A stretch of 64,000 nt of DNA from Casp-actino8 sp001510335 (GTDB lineage: Bacteria > Actinomycetota > Acidimicrobiia > Acidimicrobiales > Ilumatobacteraceae). The stretch's first letter is position 1; each line of letters opens with the position of its first letter. Location of the stretch: positions 1-64,000 of the forward strand of contig JAQCEM010000006.1 of the NCBI GenBank assembly GCA_027729635.1. Direction: 5' to 3'. The notes beneath the pieces are model-generated. The model had not been told where the DNA came from. It saw only the letters and a program-made list of their open reading frames with translations, and did no database searches. Position numbers and translations under genes: made by a program. Shown in pieces: positions 52,004 through 61,254 of this stretch.

Positions 52004-53718
52004 CATCTGTTGTCATGACCCGGCGTCTTGTTATTTCCTTAGTCGGGCTCATCGTCGTTATTTTTGTCGCGTTAGCCGGAAACCTTGTCTCCGATAATAC
52101 TCCTGCTCTCGGTCTCGACCTACAGGGTGGAATCTCCGTGACTCAAGAACCAGTCGGTGAATACGACTCGGTGAGCCTTGACTTAGCGGTTGAGCGTATT
52201 CGCGATCGTGTTGATTCACTTGGTGTGTCCGAGCCCGAAATCATCCGTCAAGGTGACGCCATCGTTGTCAACCTGCCTGGTGTTGACAATCAAGATGAAG
52301 CTTTACGCTTGGTTCAAGTAACTGGAGCAGTTCTGCTTCGCCCAGTTCTGTTAGCCGCTCCTAACTCACCGGTTGATACGTCAAACACAACTGTTGCAGA
52401 TGGATCTTCAACGACTCTCGCTGATGGTGTCACAACGACTACTTCAACGTCAGGTTCAACGTCAGGTTCAACGTCAGGTTCAACGACGCTTCCAGTAGCA
52501 ACTACATCGCTTGCAGTGACGACAACTGCACCCGGTGGACCATCGCGTACGTTCCCGCAAGCCGCGACTTCAGTTCCAACCGAAGACTCAACAACTGTTC
52601 CAGTCACGACTGTTGTGACAACAGATCCTTCAACCTCGCTTCCGTCGGGGACCGACGTTCCACTCGTTGCTGAAGATCCCAGTGGTACCGATGTCACCGA
52701 CTCCACGACTGCTCCGATGCAGATGGGCAATCCAGAAGACCCAAACGCCACCGTCGTCGTACAAAACACTGATAGTTCGGAGATTTATCAACTCGGACCA
52801 GCATTTGCGACGGGCGAGGTTTTCAATAACGACGCCCAGGCTGACATCATCTCGGGCGGCTGGGGAGTGCGTGTCACCTTGAAGAGCGGAATCACTGGCG
52901 CTGATCTTTGGAATGTCGGAGCTGCGCAGTGCTACGCCAAGTCAACAACATGTCCGACGGGTCGTATGGCCATTGTTCTCGACGGCATCGTCCAATCTGC
53001 CCCGAGCGTCAATCAACCATCTTTCAGTGGTGGCGTCGATATCACCGGCAATTTTGAGGAGTCAGAGGCAAAAGATTTGGCCCGCGTTTTGAAGAGTGGC
53101 GCCTTACCAGTTCGCCTCGAAGTGCAGGCTGTTCAGATCGTGTCCCCAACCCTGGGTGATGACTCGCTCAAAGCAGCCATTGTTTCTGGTTTAATCGGTG
53201 TGCTTTTGGTACTGCTCTTTATGTTGCTCTATTACCGATCGCTCGCACTCATTGTGGTTTTCGGAATCATCTTGTCTGGTCTGGTTCAGTGGAACGTCAT
53301 TTCATTGTTATCTCAAACCAGTGGATTGACCTTGAGTTTGGCCGGTATCGCTGGAATCATCGTCTCGGTCGGTGTCACCGTGGACTCGTACGTCGTCTTT
53401 TTTGAGAAATTGAAAGATGAACTCAAATCCGGACGAAGTCTGAAGAACTCCGCCGATCGTGGATTCAAATCAGCTTGGCGGACAATATTGGCGGCCGACA
53501 TCGTGTCCCTCATTGGCGCCTTCACATTGTGGTACCTCACTGTAGGTTCTGTTCGCGGGTTTGCCTTTTTCTTGGGCTTATCAACCTTGTGTGACATCAT
53601 CATTTCCTGGTTCTTCACCCGTCCGACGATGTTGCTGTTGGCTCGCACTAAACGTATCCAACGAGGCCGAATCTTTGGTATCGACAACACAGTCAATACA
53701 ATTGGGGGTGCAGCATGA
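52000..53718 (+). CDS. secD: Protein translocase subunit SecD with Ser/Thr-rich insertion
   Basis: Uses the proton-motive force to pull exported proteins through SecYEG. The P1 head starts after TM1 with LGLDLQGGISV, the second half has ATGEVFNND and the GGVDITGNF region, and the C-terminal five TMs include IVSVGVTVDSYVVFFEKLKD. Between about residues 120 and 245 lies a Ser/Thr/Val-rich low-complexity insertion that contains a 12-bp DNA repeat. GTG 52000 overlaps yajC. The stop overlaps secF. Confidence 0.93.
   Translation: MTSVVMTRRLVISLVGLIVVIFVALAGNLVSDNTPALGLDLQGGISVTQEPVGEYDSVSLDLAVERIRDRVDSLGVSEPEIIRQGDAIVVNLPGVDNQDEALRLVQVTGAVLLRPVLLAAPNSPVDTSNTTVADGSSTTLADGVTTTTSTSGSTSGSTSGSTTLPVATTSLAVTTTAPGGPSRTFPQAATSVPTEDSTTVPVTTVVTTDPSTSLPSGTDVPLVAEDPSGTDVTDSTTAPMQMGNPEDPNATVVVQNTDSSEIYQLGPAFATGEVFNNDAQADIISGGWGVRVTLKSGITGADLWNVGAAQCYAKSTTCPTGRMAIVLDGIVQSAPSVNQPSFSGGVDITGNFEESEAKDLARVLKSGALPVRLEVQAVQIVSPTLGDDSLKAAIVSGLIGVLLVLLFMLLYYRSLALIVVFGIILSGLVQWNVISLLSQTSGLTLSLAGIAGIIVSVGVTVDSYVVFFEKLKDELKSGRSLKNSADRGFKSAWRTILAADIVSLIGAFTLWYLTVGSVRGFAFFLGLSTLCDIIISWFFTRPTMLLLARTKRIQRGRIFGIDNTVNTIGGAA
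52444..52485 (+). repeat. Tandem 12-bp repeat in secD
   Basis: The unit TCAACGTCAGGT occurs three times in tandem (52444-52479) with a partial fourth copy to 52485, encoding repeated Ser-Thr-Ser-Gly. The period is a multiple of three, so copy-number change would alter only the length of the extracytoplasmic linker. Confidence 0.9.
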
Positions 53719-54869
53719 GCAAAGAATCAACAATCTCTCCTCGGGGATTTTTCGGTCGTTTGTACCATGGCGAAACTTCATTCGATTTTGTCGGTAAGCG
53801 TAAAATTGGGTTCACTATCTCCATCATTTTGATTCTTCTGACTTTGGGCTCATTTTTCACTCGAGGTCTCAACTTAGGTATCGACTTTAAGGGTGGTGTG
53901 GCCTGGCAAGTTCCCAGCAGCGAAACTATGGACGTTGGCGCGGCGCGCGCAGTACTTGAAGACAACGGGGTGCCGACCGACAATGCCAAAGTACAAACTT
54001 TGACCAGCGGCACCACCACGTCAATTCGTATCCAAGTCGGTGACCAATCTGCTGAAGTTCGTGCCAAAGTTCAAAGCGAACTGGCAATGCAAGCAGCCGT
54101 CGATATTAACGAGGTGTCAGTTAGTTCGGTCAGTTCTTCATGGGGACGTGCAATTACCGAAAAAGCCATTCGAGCCCTCATCGTTTTTATGGTTCTTGTC
54201 GGCATTTACATCGCTTGGCGATTTGAGTGGCGTATGGCTATCGCCGCTATTTTGGCCATGTTGCACGACGTTCTCATCAGCGTCGGTTTGTACTCAATCA
54301 TTGGTTTTGAGGTCACGCCAGCGACTGTGGTGGCCTTCTTAACAATCCTGGGATTCTCGTTGTACGACACCATCGTGGTTTTTGACAGGATCAACGACAA
54401 CATCGAAAAATTCGGTGTTGCTCGGACTTCAATGGCAAACATCACCAACGTTTCCATGAATCAAGTCCTGATGCGTTCCCTGAATACGTCTTTGGCCGCG
54501 GTTCTTCCTGTGCTGTCACTTTTGGTTTTGGGTTCGGGAGTTTTTGGGGCAATTTCATTGCGCGAGTTCGCCATCGCTCTTCTGGTCGGGTTACTCATCG
54601 GTTCGTACTCATCCATTTTCATTGCAACCCCACTTCTGTGTATTTTTAAGGAGCGCGAAACTCGCTACAAGAACCTCACCGGAGTTCACGCGACCGGAGC
54701 AGAACTCGCACATATGGTGACGTCAGGCGGGGCGACTGGAGCTAAGTCAGTTCGCCGCCAAACCGATGATGCTGAAGCGGTTGCGACAGTTCCCCAGACA
54801 TCCCCAACATCAACGGCACTGTTAAACCATCCACCACGACCGCGTAAGAAGCGACGTCGATCGTCGTGA
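53715..54869 (+). CDS. secF: Protein translocase subunit SecF
   Basis: Partner of SecD in the membrane. TM1 lies near residues 30-50, followed by LGIDFKGGVAWQV, a short P4-like head, and the conserved FLTILGFSLYDTIVVFDRI in the TM4 region, then the RSLNTSLAAVLPVLSLL helix. Length of 384 residues includes a roughly 50-residue cytoplasmic tail ending in a Lys/Arg-rich run. ATGA overlap with secD; the apt gene overlaps its stop. Confidence 0.95.
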   Translation: MSKESTISPRGFFGRLYHGETSFDFVGKRKIGFTISIILILLTLGSFFTRGLNLGIDFKGGVAWQVPSSETMDVGAARAVLEDNGVPTDNAKVQTLTSGTTTSIRIQVGDQSAEVRAKVQSELAMQAAVDINEVSVSSVSSSWGRAITEKAIRALIVFMVLVGIYIAWRFEWRMAIAAILAMLHDVLISVGLYSIIGFEVTPATVVAFLTILGFSLYDTIVVFDRINDNIEKFGVARTSMANITNVSMNQVLMRSLNTSLAAVLPVLSLLVLGSGVFGAISLREFAIALLVGLLIGSYSSIFIATPLLCIFKERETRYKNLTGVHATGAELAHMVTSGGATGAKSVRRQTDDAEAVATVPQTSPTSTALLNHPPRPRKKRRRSS

Positions 54870-55387
54870 GTAGTGATTCAATGCAAGACTTCATCCGTTC
54901 CATCCCGGACTATCCGAATCCCGGAGTCACCTTTCGAGATATCACTCCACTACTCGGCGATGGGCCAGCATTTGGCGAAGCGATTTCAACGCTCGCCGAC
55001 CGCTTTACTGGTGCAAATATTCAACGAGTCATCGGCGTTGAGGCCCGAGGATTTATTTTGGGCGCGCCAATCGCCCTTGCTCTTGGGGCGGGCTTTGTGC
55101 CCGTACGCAAGGCCGGCAAACTCCCTTGGGCCGTGGTACGCGAGGAGTACGACCTTGAATACGGCTCCGACAAGTTAGAGATTCACCGTGACGCCATTCA
55201 TCCGGGCGAACGCATCTTGGTTGTCGACGACGTGCTGGCCACTGGTGGTACCGCCGCTGCTACGTGTCGCTTGGTGTCAGCCCTCGGGGGAGACATCGTG
55301 GCGTTGGCGGTGCTCATCGAACTTCCGTTCCTTGAAGGCCGAGCCAAACTTGCTGGAATCACCGTCGAGTCGCTTTTTACCTACTAG
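54866..55387 (+). CDS. apt: Adenine phosphoribosyltransferase
   Basis: Salvages adenine to AMP with PRPP. It has the typical start IPDYPNPGVTFRDITPLLGD, the GVEARGFILGAPIALALG segment, and the PRPP loop ILVVDDVLATGGTA. Length of 173 residues is normal. GTG 54866 overlaps secF by 4 nt; Met6 in frame is an alternative. It precedes rel, as in other Actinobacteria. Confidence 0.95.
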   Translation: MSSDSMQDFIRSIPDYPNPGVTFRDITPLLGDGPAFGEAISTLADRFTGANIQRVIGVEARGFILGAPIALALGAGFVPVRKAGKLPWAVVREEYDLEYGSDKLEIHRDAIHPGERILVVDDVLATGGTAAATCRLVSALGGDIVALAVLIELPFLEGRAKLAGITVESLFTY

Positions 55388-55450
55388 CCAAGTTTCCTGC
55401 GGGCTGACCAAAACCACCCGTTCATAGTTTCTTCCTGCGATACTTAGCAC

Positions 55451-57685
55451 ATGGCCACGGTGACTCGTCTTCTCCCTTGGCGACGCCACAATAGTTCGAT
55501 CGATGACGAGATGGCCCCGGTTCTGCTTTCTTTCCGTCGCCGTCATCCCAAATCTTCGACGGCGTTAATGACTCAGGCTTTCGAAACAGCACGGGCGGCC
55601 CATTCTCAACAAATTCGAAAGAGCGGGGAAGGTTATATCAACCATCCTTTGGCAGTAGCCAAAATCGTGGCTGATATCGGACTCGACGAGACCACCGTCA
55701 TCGCGGCCCTATTGCACGATGCGGTCGAGGACACCGATATCACCGTGGCTGCTGTTGAACGTGATTTTGGACCCGAAGTAGCCGCCATCGTTGACGGTGT
55801 CACCAAACTGGAACGAATTCAATTTGACTCAAAAGAAGAGCAGCAAGCGGCCACCATGCGCAAAATGCTGGTTGCTATGGCCAAAGATTTACGAGTCCTG
55901 ATTATTAAGTTGGCTGATCGTCTACACAACATGCGCACCATCGCTGCCATGCCCGTAGAAAAGCAACAACGCATAGCCAGTGAAACCCTCGATATCTACG
56001 CTCCGCTTGCTCACCGTCTTGGCATGCAAGGTCTCAAACAACAACTTGAAGACTTGGCTTTCGCCTCCATGTACCCAAAGAGATACGCCGAACTTGACCA
56101 CTTAGTCAGTAGTCGAAGTCCTGAACGCGATGTGTATCTAGCCAAAGCAATGTCTGATGTTCGCACCAAGTTGATCGGCCTCAACATTGATGCCGATGTC
56201 ACTGGTCGTGGTAAACACTTGTGGAGCATCTACGAAAAGATGATTCAAAAAGGCAAGGACTTTGACGAGATCTTTGACATCTTCGCAATTCGTGTCGTTG
56301 TTGATTCAGTCAAGGATTGCTACGCGGCGTTGGGTTGCATTCATGGCACATGGAAGCCCATCGTTGGGCGATTCAAGGACTATGTGGCTATGCCGAAATT
56401 CAACTTGTATCAAAGTTTGCACACCACAGTCATTGGACCAGGCGGCAAACCTCTCGAAATTCAAATTCGAACCCGCGAAATGCACCAACGAGCTGAATGG
56501 GGAGTTGCCGCCCACTGGGCTTACAAAGATGATAACGAGACTCCAGACATTGATTGGTTAAACCGCATCATTGATTGGCAAAGCGACATTGCCGATCCAG
56601 CCCAGTTCATGGAAAGTTTGAAGACCGACCTTGACCAAGATGAAATCTTTGTGTTTACTCCAAAAGGTCGCGTGATCGCTTTACCGCTCGGTTCGTGCCC
56701 CGTTGACTTTGCGTACTCAGTTCACACGGCAATCGGTAATTCCTGCATCGGTGCTCGTGTCAATGGGCGACTTGTGCCTTTGACGCATCAGTTAAAATCT
56801 GGTGATACTTGCGAAATCTTTACCTCAAAAGTTGAATCTGCGAGTCCATCACGTGAGTGGCTTGAATTCATTTCTTCGCCTAAAGCCCGCAACAAAGTCA
56901 AGCAGTGGTTCTCGCGAGAGAAACGTGAAGACCTCATTGAAGCAGGTCGCGAAGATTTGTCGAAAGAACTTCGTCGGGTGCGACTACCCGTCAATCGAGT
57001 GATGGAGAGTTCTCATTTAACTTCCGAAATGGAATCGTTAAATTACCTCGACCTTGACACCTTGCTCGCGGCGATCGGCGAGGGACATGTTGAAGCTGCA
57101 CAATTCGCACAAAGAATTGCTGCCCGTTTTGAAGACTCAGACTCTGAGGAACGCTTACCAGCATCGGTCCTACGACCAGACGATCTGCGACGACGCGGAA
57201 ATAGCAATGTCGGAATTCATGTCGACGGCTTTGACGATGTGCTGGTGCGATTATCTAAATGTTGCACTCCCGTACCAGGCGACGAGATTTTAGGTTTCAT
57301 TACTCGCGGACGCGGCGTAAGTATCCACCGTTCAGATTGTGCGAACGCTGGAACCTTCGCAGATGACCAATCGTCACGCCTTGTTGACGTTGAATGGGAT
57401 GGCTCTTCAACCGGAACTGTCTTTCGTGCCAGCGTTGAAGTTGTCGCCCTTGATCGTTCTCGATTACTGCGCGATGTGGCTAATGAACTATCTGAACAAC
57501 ACGTCAATATCGTGGCTTGCAGTACCCATACCGGGGGAGACCGAGTCGCGAAAATGCGCTTTGAATTCGAACTCGCTGACCCCGGACACCTTGATTCGGT
57601 CCTCCGCACTATCAAGAAAATTGATGGCGTCTACGATGCCTATCGATCAGGCGCCGGCCGACCCCTTGATCACGACGACGAGTGA
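55451..57685 (+). CDS. rel: Bifunctional (p)ppGpp synthetase/hydrolase Rel
   Basis: Makes and degrades the alarmone (p)ppGpp. The HD hydrolase site is complete (HDAVEDTD and LADRLHNMRT). The synthetase domain has the RFKD signature of bifunctional enzymes, YQSLHTTVIGPGG, and LEIQIRTREMHQRAEWG. TGS follows near residue 395, then a helical/zinc-finger-like stretch with CCTPVPGDEI, and a C-terminal ACT domain. Length of 744 residues is typical for Rel. It starts 63 bases after apt. Confidence 0.95.
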   Translation: MATVTRLLPWRRHNSSIDDEMAPVLLSFRRRHPKSSTALMTQAFETARAAHSQQIRKSGEGYINHPLAVAKIVADIGLDETTVIAALLHDAVEDTDITVAAVERDFGPEVAAIVDGVTKLERIQFDSKEEQQAATMRKMLVAMAKDLRVLIIKLADRLHNMRTIAAMPVEKQQRIASETLDIYAPLAHRLGMQGLKQQLEDLAFASMYPKRYAELDHLVSSRSPERDVYLAKAMSDVRTKLIGLNIDADVTGRGKHLWSIYEKMIQKGKDFDEIFDIFAIRVVVDSVKDCYAALGCIHGTWKPIVGRFKDYVAMPKFNLYQSLHTTVIGPGGKPLEIQIRTREMHQRAEWGVAAHWAYKDDNETPDIDWLNRIIDWQSDIADPAQFMESLKTDLDQDEIFVFTPKGRVIALPLGSCPVDFAYSVHTAIGNSCIGARVNGRLVPLTHQLKSGDTCEIFTSKVESASPSREWLEFISSPKARNKVKQWFSREKREDLIEAGREDLSKELRRVRLPVNRVMESSHLTSEMESLNYLDLDTLLAAIGEGHVEAAQFAQRIAARFEDSDSEERLPASVLRPDDLRRRGNSNVGIHVDGFDDVLVRLSKCCTPVPGDEILGFITRGRGVSIHRSDCANAGTFADDQSSRLVDVEWDGSSTGTVFRASVEVVALDRSRLLRDVANELSEQHVNIVACSTHTGGDRVAKMRFEFELADPGHLDSVLRTIKKIDGVYDAYRSGAGRPLDHDDE

Positions 57686-57765
57686 CTCATTTTCCTTCGT
57701 TCACAACGATGGGTTGGGCCTAATCTCCCGAAGGCACGACCCATTGACCGCTAGCCTGAGTACTC

Positions 57766-59019
57766 GTGCCCGAGTTTCAAACCAGCCCAGGGATGCGCGA
57801 CATCCTTCCTCCCGAATCCGCCCGTTGGCGGCGGTTCGTGGCGACATTCGCCGAGACGGTCACTGCGGCTGGTTATGGTCAAATCATTCCCCCGTTACTT
57901 GAAGATATTGGTGTCTTTCATCGGGTCGGCGAAGCAACCGACATCGTCACGAAAGAGATGTACGACTTCATCGATAAGGGCGAACGACATGTTGCCCTCC
58001 GACCAGAACAGACCGCGAGCGTGTGCCGTGCGTTTGTTCAGCACCGACCCGCGACACCCTGGAAAGTTTGGTACTCCGGACCGAACTTCCGATACGAACG
58101 TCCACAGCGTGGTCGTTACCGACAATTTGACCAAGTTGGCATTGAAGTCCTTGGAGCCAACGACCCGTATCTTGACGTTGAAGTCATCGCCCTCGGTTGG
58201 AACTTTTTCAAACGTCTTGGATTGCGGCAGGTGTATCTACACCTCAATAGCTTAGGCGAGCTCGAGAATCGCCAGCGATTCATGACCGCTTTGCAGGCCT
58301 ACTTCACTGACAATATTGAACGTCTTTCTGATGCCAGTAGAACCACGCTCGCCAAGAATGCTCTTCGGGTACTTGACTCAAAGCGTCCTGAAGACGGCGA
58401 AGTAATTGCTGGCGCTCCAAAGATCTCTGAGTTTTATAGCGATGCCGCCCGTTTGCATTTTGAAACTGTTCAGTCAGGCTTGCAGGCACTCGACATTCCC
58501 TTCGTCGTGAATGAAAAATTGGTCCGAGGACTCGATTATTACCGCCACACAACTTTTGAATTTGTTGGCGGAACGCTCGACTCTGCACAGAATGCCATCG
58601 GTGGCGGTGGTCGTTATGACGGTCTCGTTGAAGATCTAGGTGGTCCGGCGACTGGCGGAATCGGATTCGCTCTCGGTCTTGATCGAACCCTCCTTGCCTG
58701 TGATGATGAAAGCGTCTTTGCTGCAACTCAGACGAGTGTTGATGTCTTCGTCGTTGACACTACGGGTGGCCTTGAAGCACTGGTGATTACTCAACAACTT
58801 CGAGAGGCCGGAATCTCGAGTGATCGCTCATTTGAGAATCGCAGCATGAAAAGCCAAATGAAAGCCGCTGACAAGAGTGGCGCCAAGATCGCCATCATCA
58901 TTGGATCAGATGAAGTTGAAGCACAGTCTTTTATATTGCGACCCTTGAGATCTGAAGATCAGCAGTCGACTATTCCGCGTAATGAATTAATGACCTCGAT
59001 AATGAAAGCACTCTCATGA
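57766..59019 (+). CDS. hisS: Histidyl-tRNA synthetase
   Basis: Charges tRNA-His. Class II motifs are visible: GMRDILPPESARW at the N-terminus, LRPEQTASVCRAF, FRYERPQRGRYRQFDQVG (motif 2), and the GLDYYRHTTFEFV and GGGRYDGLVEDLGG histidine motifs. The C-terminal anticodon-binding domain follows from about residue 325. GTG 57766 starts the canonical sequence. Length is 417 residues. It overlaps aspS by 4 nt. Confidence 0.95.
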   Translation: MPEFQTSPGMRDILPPESARWRRFVATFAETVTAAGYGQIIPPLLEDIGVFHRVGEATDIVTKEMYDFIDKGERHVALRPEQTASVCRAFVQHRPATPWKVWYSGPNFRYERPQRGRYRQFDQVGIEVLGANDPYLDVEVIALGWNFFKRLGLRQVYLHLNSLGELENRQRFMTALQAYFTDNIERLSDASRTTLAKNALRVLDSKRPEDGEVIAGAPKISEFYSDAARLHFETVQSGLQALDIPFVVNEKLVRGLDYYRHTTFEFVGGTLDSAQNAIGGGGRYDGLVEDLGGPATGGIGFALGLDRTLLACDDESVFAATQTSVDVFVVDTTGGLEALVITQQLREAGISSDRSFENRSMKSQMKAADKSGAKIAIIIGSDEVEAQSFILRPLRSEDQQSTIPRNELMTSIMKALS

Positions 59020-60773
59020 CAATTTCAACACGACAAACTTCAATGCGTACTCACATGTGTGGCGAAATCGGAACTAGCGACATCGGCCAGACTGTTACCG
59101 TCTGCGGATGGGTTGCGAAGCGACGTGAACATGGTGACAAGTTGGCTTTCGTTGACCTTCGTGACTATTCGGGAATCGTCCAATGCGTGATTGACAATGC
59201 TGTTGATGTGCGCAGTGAATACGTGGTCAAGATCACTGGCGTCGTGCGCCCCCGCCCAGAAGGAACTGTCAACGTCAACTTAAGTACCGGTGAAGTTGAA
59301 ATCGGCGAATGCCTTGTTGAGGTTCTTCGTTCCGCCGAGCCACCACCGTTCCCGGTTGATGCACGAGCTGACGATGTTGATGAAAATGTCCGTTTGCAAT
59401 ACCGCTATATCGACATTCGTCGAGAGCGTATGCAAAAGAATCTCCGTACTCGCGCCAAAGTGAACTCTGCAGTTCGCACAGCGATGGAATCACAGGGTTT
59501 CGTTGAAGTAGAAACCCCCATGCTTGTACCGTCAACGCCAGAAGGCGCCCGTGAATTTTTAGTTCCTTCACGCAAAGAGCCCGGTTCTTTTTACGCTTTA
59601 CCGCAAAGTCCACAGCTCTTCAAGCAACTACTGATGGTCGCTGGTATTGACCGCTATTACCAAATAGCCCGTTGTTTACGTGACGAGGACCTTCGTGCCG
59701 ATCGTCAATATGAATTCATGCAGCTTGATGCTGAGATGAGTTTCGTCAATCAAGACGATGTTCTAGCGGCAATTAGCGCAGCCGTCATTGCTGCAGCCGA
59801 ATCAGTGACTGGCGTCAAGCCCGACCCGATTCAGCAGATTACTTGGCGTGAAGCAATGGAACGCTTTGGGGTCGACAAACCAGACTTGCGTTTCGGTATG
59901 GAGTTAACAGAGTTGACTGCCATCTTTTCGAGCACTGAGTTCAAGGCCTTCGCTGGCGCCGAGTCCATCAAGGGCATCAGGGTCGAGGGGAAAGCTGAAG
60001 AGTTCGGACGTAACAAACTTGATGCATTGACTGATCGCGCCAAAAAAATGGGCGCTAAAGGTTTGGTGTGGCTCAAAGTCACAACCGACGGAACCCTTGA
60101 ATCACCAGTCGTCAAGTTCCTATCAGCCAATGAACAGAGTCAGTTGATTTCCACTCTGCAAGCACAGGCTGGCGACTTACTTTTGATCGTGGCCGATAAA
60201 TGGTCCATGACCTGTGAAGTTCTCGGAACATTGCGCAACGAGCTCGGCCGGCCGCCAGTGCACCAAGGGCCTTACCGCTACGTCTGGGTCACCGAATTCC
60301 CGTTGTTTGTCGGAGTTGACAAAGAGACTGGTCAGCCAAAACCAGGACATCACCCTTTCTGTCAGCCCCACCCCGATGATCTTGACAAGTTTTCAAGTGA
60401 TCCAATGTCGGTGCGTTCATTGGCGTACGACCTTGTGCTCAACGGATGGGAATTGGGTTCAGGATCTATTCGAATCCACGAACCTGAAATGCAACGTCGA
60501 GTTTTCACGGCGCTTGGTATCAGCGAAGATGAAGCCAACCGTAAATTTGGTTTCTTCCTGAAGCCCTTCACTTACGGTGCTCCGCCACACGGTGGGTTCG
60601 CTTTTGGTCTTGATCGACTCGTTGCGATCTTGGCAGGCGAAGAAAACATTCGCGAAGTCATCGCATTCCCTAAGACTCAGAGTGGACAAGATCCCATGAC
60701 GAATGCTCCAACTCGAGCCGAGAATAAGCAACTTGACGAGCTCGGCATCAGAGTCTTGCCGCCCAAGGTCTGA
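59016..60773 (+). CDS. aspS: Aspartyl-tRNA synthetase, possibly non-discriminating
   Basis: Bacterial-type AspRS of 585 residues with the N-terminal OB anticodon domain (GWVAKRREHGDKLAFVDLRD), motif 2 in RDEDLRADRQYEF, the GAD insertion domain, and motif 3 in GFAFGLDRLVAIL. H39 in RREHG matches the His found in non-discriminating enzymes that also make Asp-tRNA-Asn, where discriminating ones usually have Leu. ATG 59016 overlaps hisS; ATG 59043 is an alternative start. Confidence 0.94.
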   Translation: MTISTRQTSMRTHMCGEIGTSDIGQTVTVCGWVAKRREHGDKLAFVDLRDYSGIVQCVIDNAVDVRSEYVVKITGVVRPRPEGTVNVNLSTGEVEIGECLVEVLRSAEPPPFPVDARADDVDENVRLQYRYIDIRRERMQKNLRTRAKVNSAVRTAMESQGFVEVETPMLVPSTPEGAREFLVPSRKEPGSFYALPQSPQLFKQLLMVAGIDRYYQIARCLRDEDLRADRQYEFMQLDAEMSFVNQDDVLAAISAAVIAAAESVTGVKPDPIQQITWREAMERFGVDKPDLRFGMELTELTAIFSSTEFKAFAGAESIKGIRVEGKAEEFGRNKLDALTDRAKKMGAKGLVWLKVTTDGTLESPVVKFLSANEQSQLISTLQAQAGDLLLIVADKWSMTCEVLGTLRNELGRPPVHQGPYRYVWVTEFPLFVGVDKETGQPKPGHHPFCQPHPDDLDKFSSDPMSVRSLAYDLVLNGWELGSGSIRIHEPEMQRRVFTALGISEDEANRKFGFFLKPFTYGAPPHGGFAFGLDRLVAILAGEENIREVIAFPKTQSGQDPMTNAPTRAENKQLDELGIRVLPPKV

Positions 60774-60795
60774 CCCCAGATTCTTTGCAACAATC

Positions 60796-61254
60796 ATGAG
60801 TTCGCAATCTTTCCGCGCCGGAGTCGTCATAGTTATCCGTCGCGACAATGGCGACCTCATGGCTTTTGAACGCAAAGATGTTCCAGGTTCATGGCAGTTG
60901 CCGCAAGGTGGTATTGATGTCGACGAAGAACCTGTTGATGCCGCGTGGCGTGAGCTCACAGAAGAAACAGGGCTCACATCTCAAGATGTGGCCCTAGTTT
61001 TGGAATTACCAGAATGGATTGCGTACGAATGGCCCGCTGAGATTCGCGCCAATGTCAAGAACGGCGATAAGCGCCGTGGACAAATTCAGAAGTGGTTCTT
61101 ATTCAGAGTCTTAGATGAAGATTCGGTCTCGCCGATTCCCGATGATCATGAGTTCAGTCGCTGGCAGTGGATGGATCCTCATCACCTTTTGCATCACCTT
61201 GTTGAATTTCGCCAGGCCGCATACGGGCGAGCCTTTTCTCGGATTCTGCCGTGA
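60796..61254 (+). CDS. Nudix hydrolase, RppH-like
   Basis: A 152-residue Nudix protein with a complete Nudix box (G-x5-E-x7-REL-x-EE-x-G-L, bases about 60907-60975). WQLPQGGIDVDEEP before it and IQKWFLF after it resemble RppH and diadenosine polyphosphate hydrolases. RNA 5'-pyrophosphate removal is plausible, but other dinucleoside polyphosphate substrates are equally possible. ATG 60796 is used; a longer frame to 60703 lies in aspS. It overlaps rarA by 4 nt. Confidence 0.87.
   Translation: MSSQSFRAGVVIVIRRDNGDLMAFERKDVPGSWQLPQGGIDVDEEPVDAAWRELTEETGLTSQDVALVLELPEWIAYEWPAEIRANVKNGDKRRGQIQKWFLFRVLDEDSVSPIPDDHEFSRWQWMDPHHLLHHLVEFRQAAYGRAFSRILP

Noticed and set aside
52314..52769. Long antisense frame opposite secD
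   Set aside because: It mirrors the Ser/Thr-rich repeat on the other strand, has Val/Thr-only composition and no start context; secD is the real gene.
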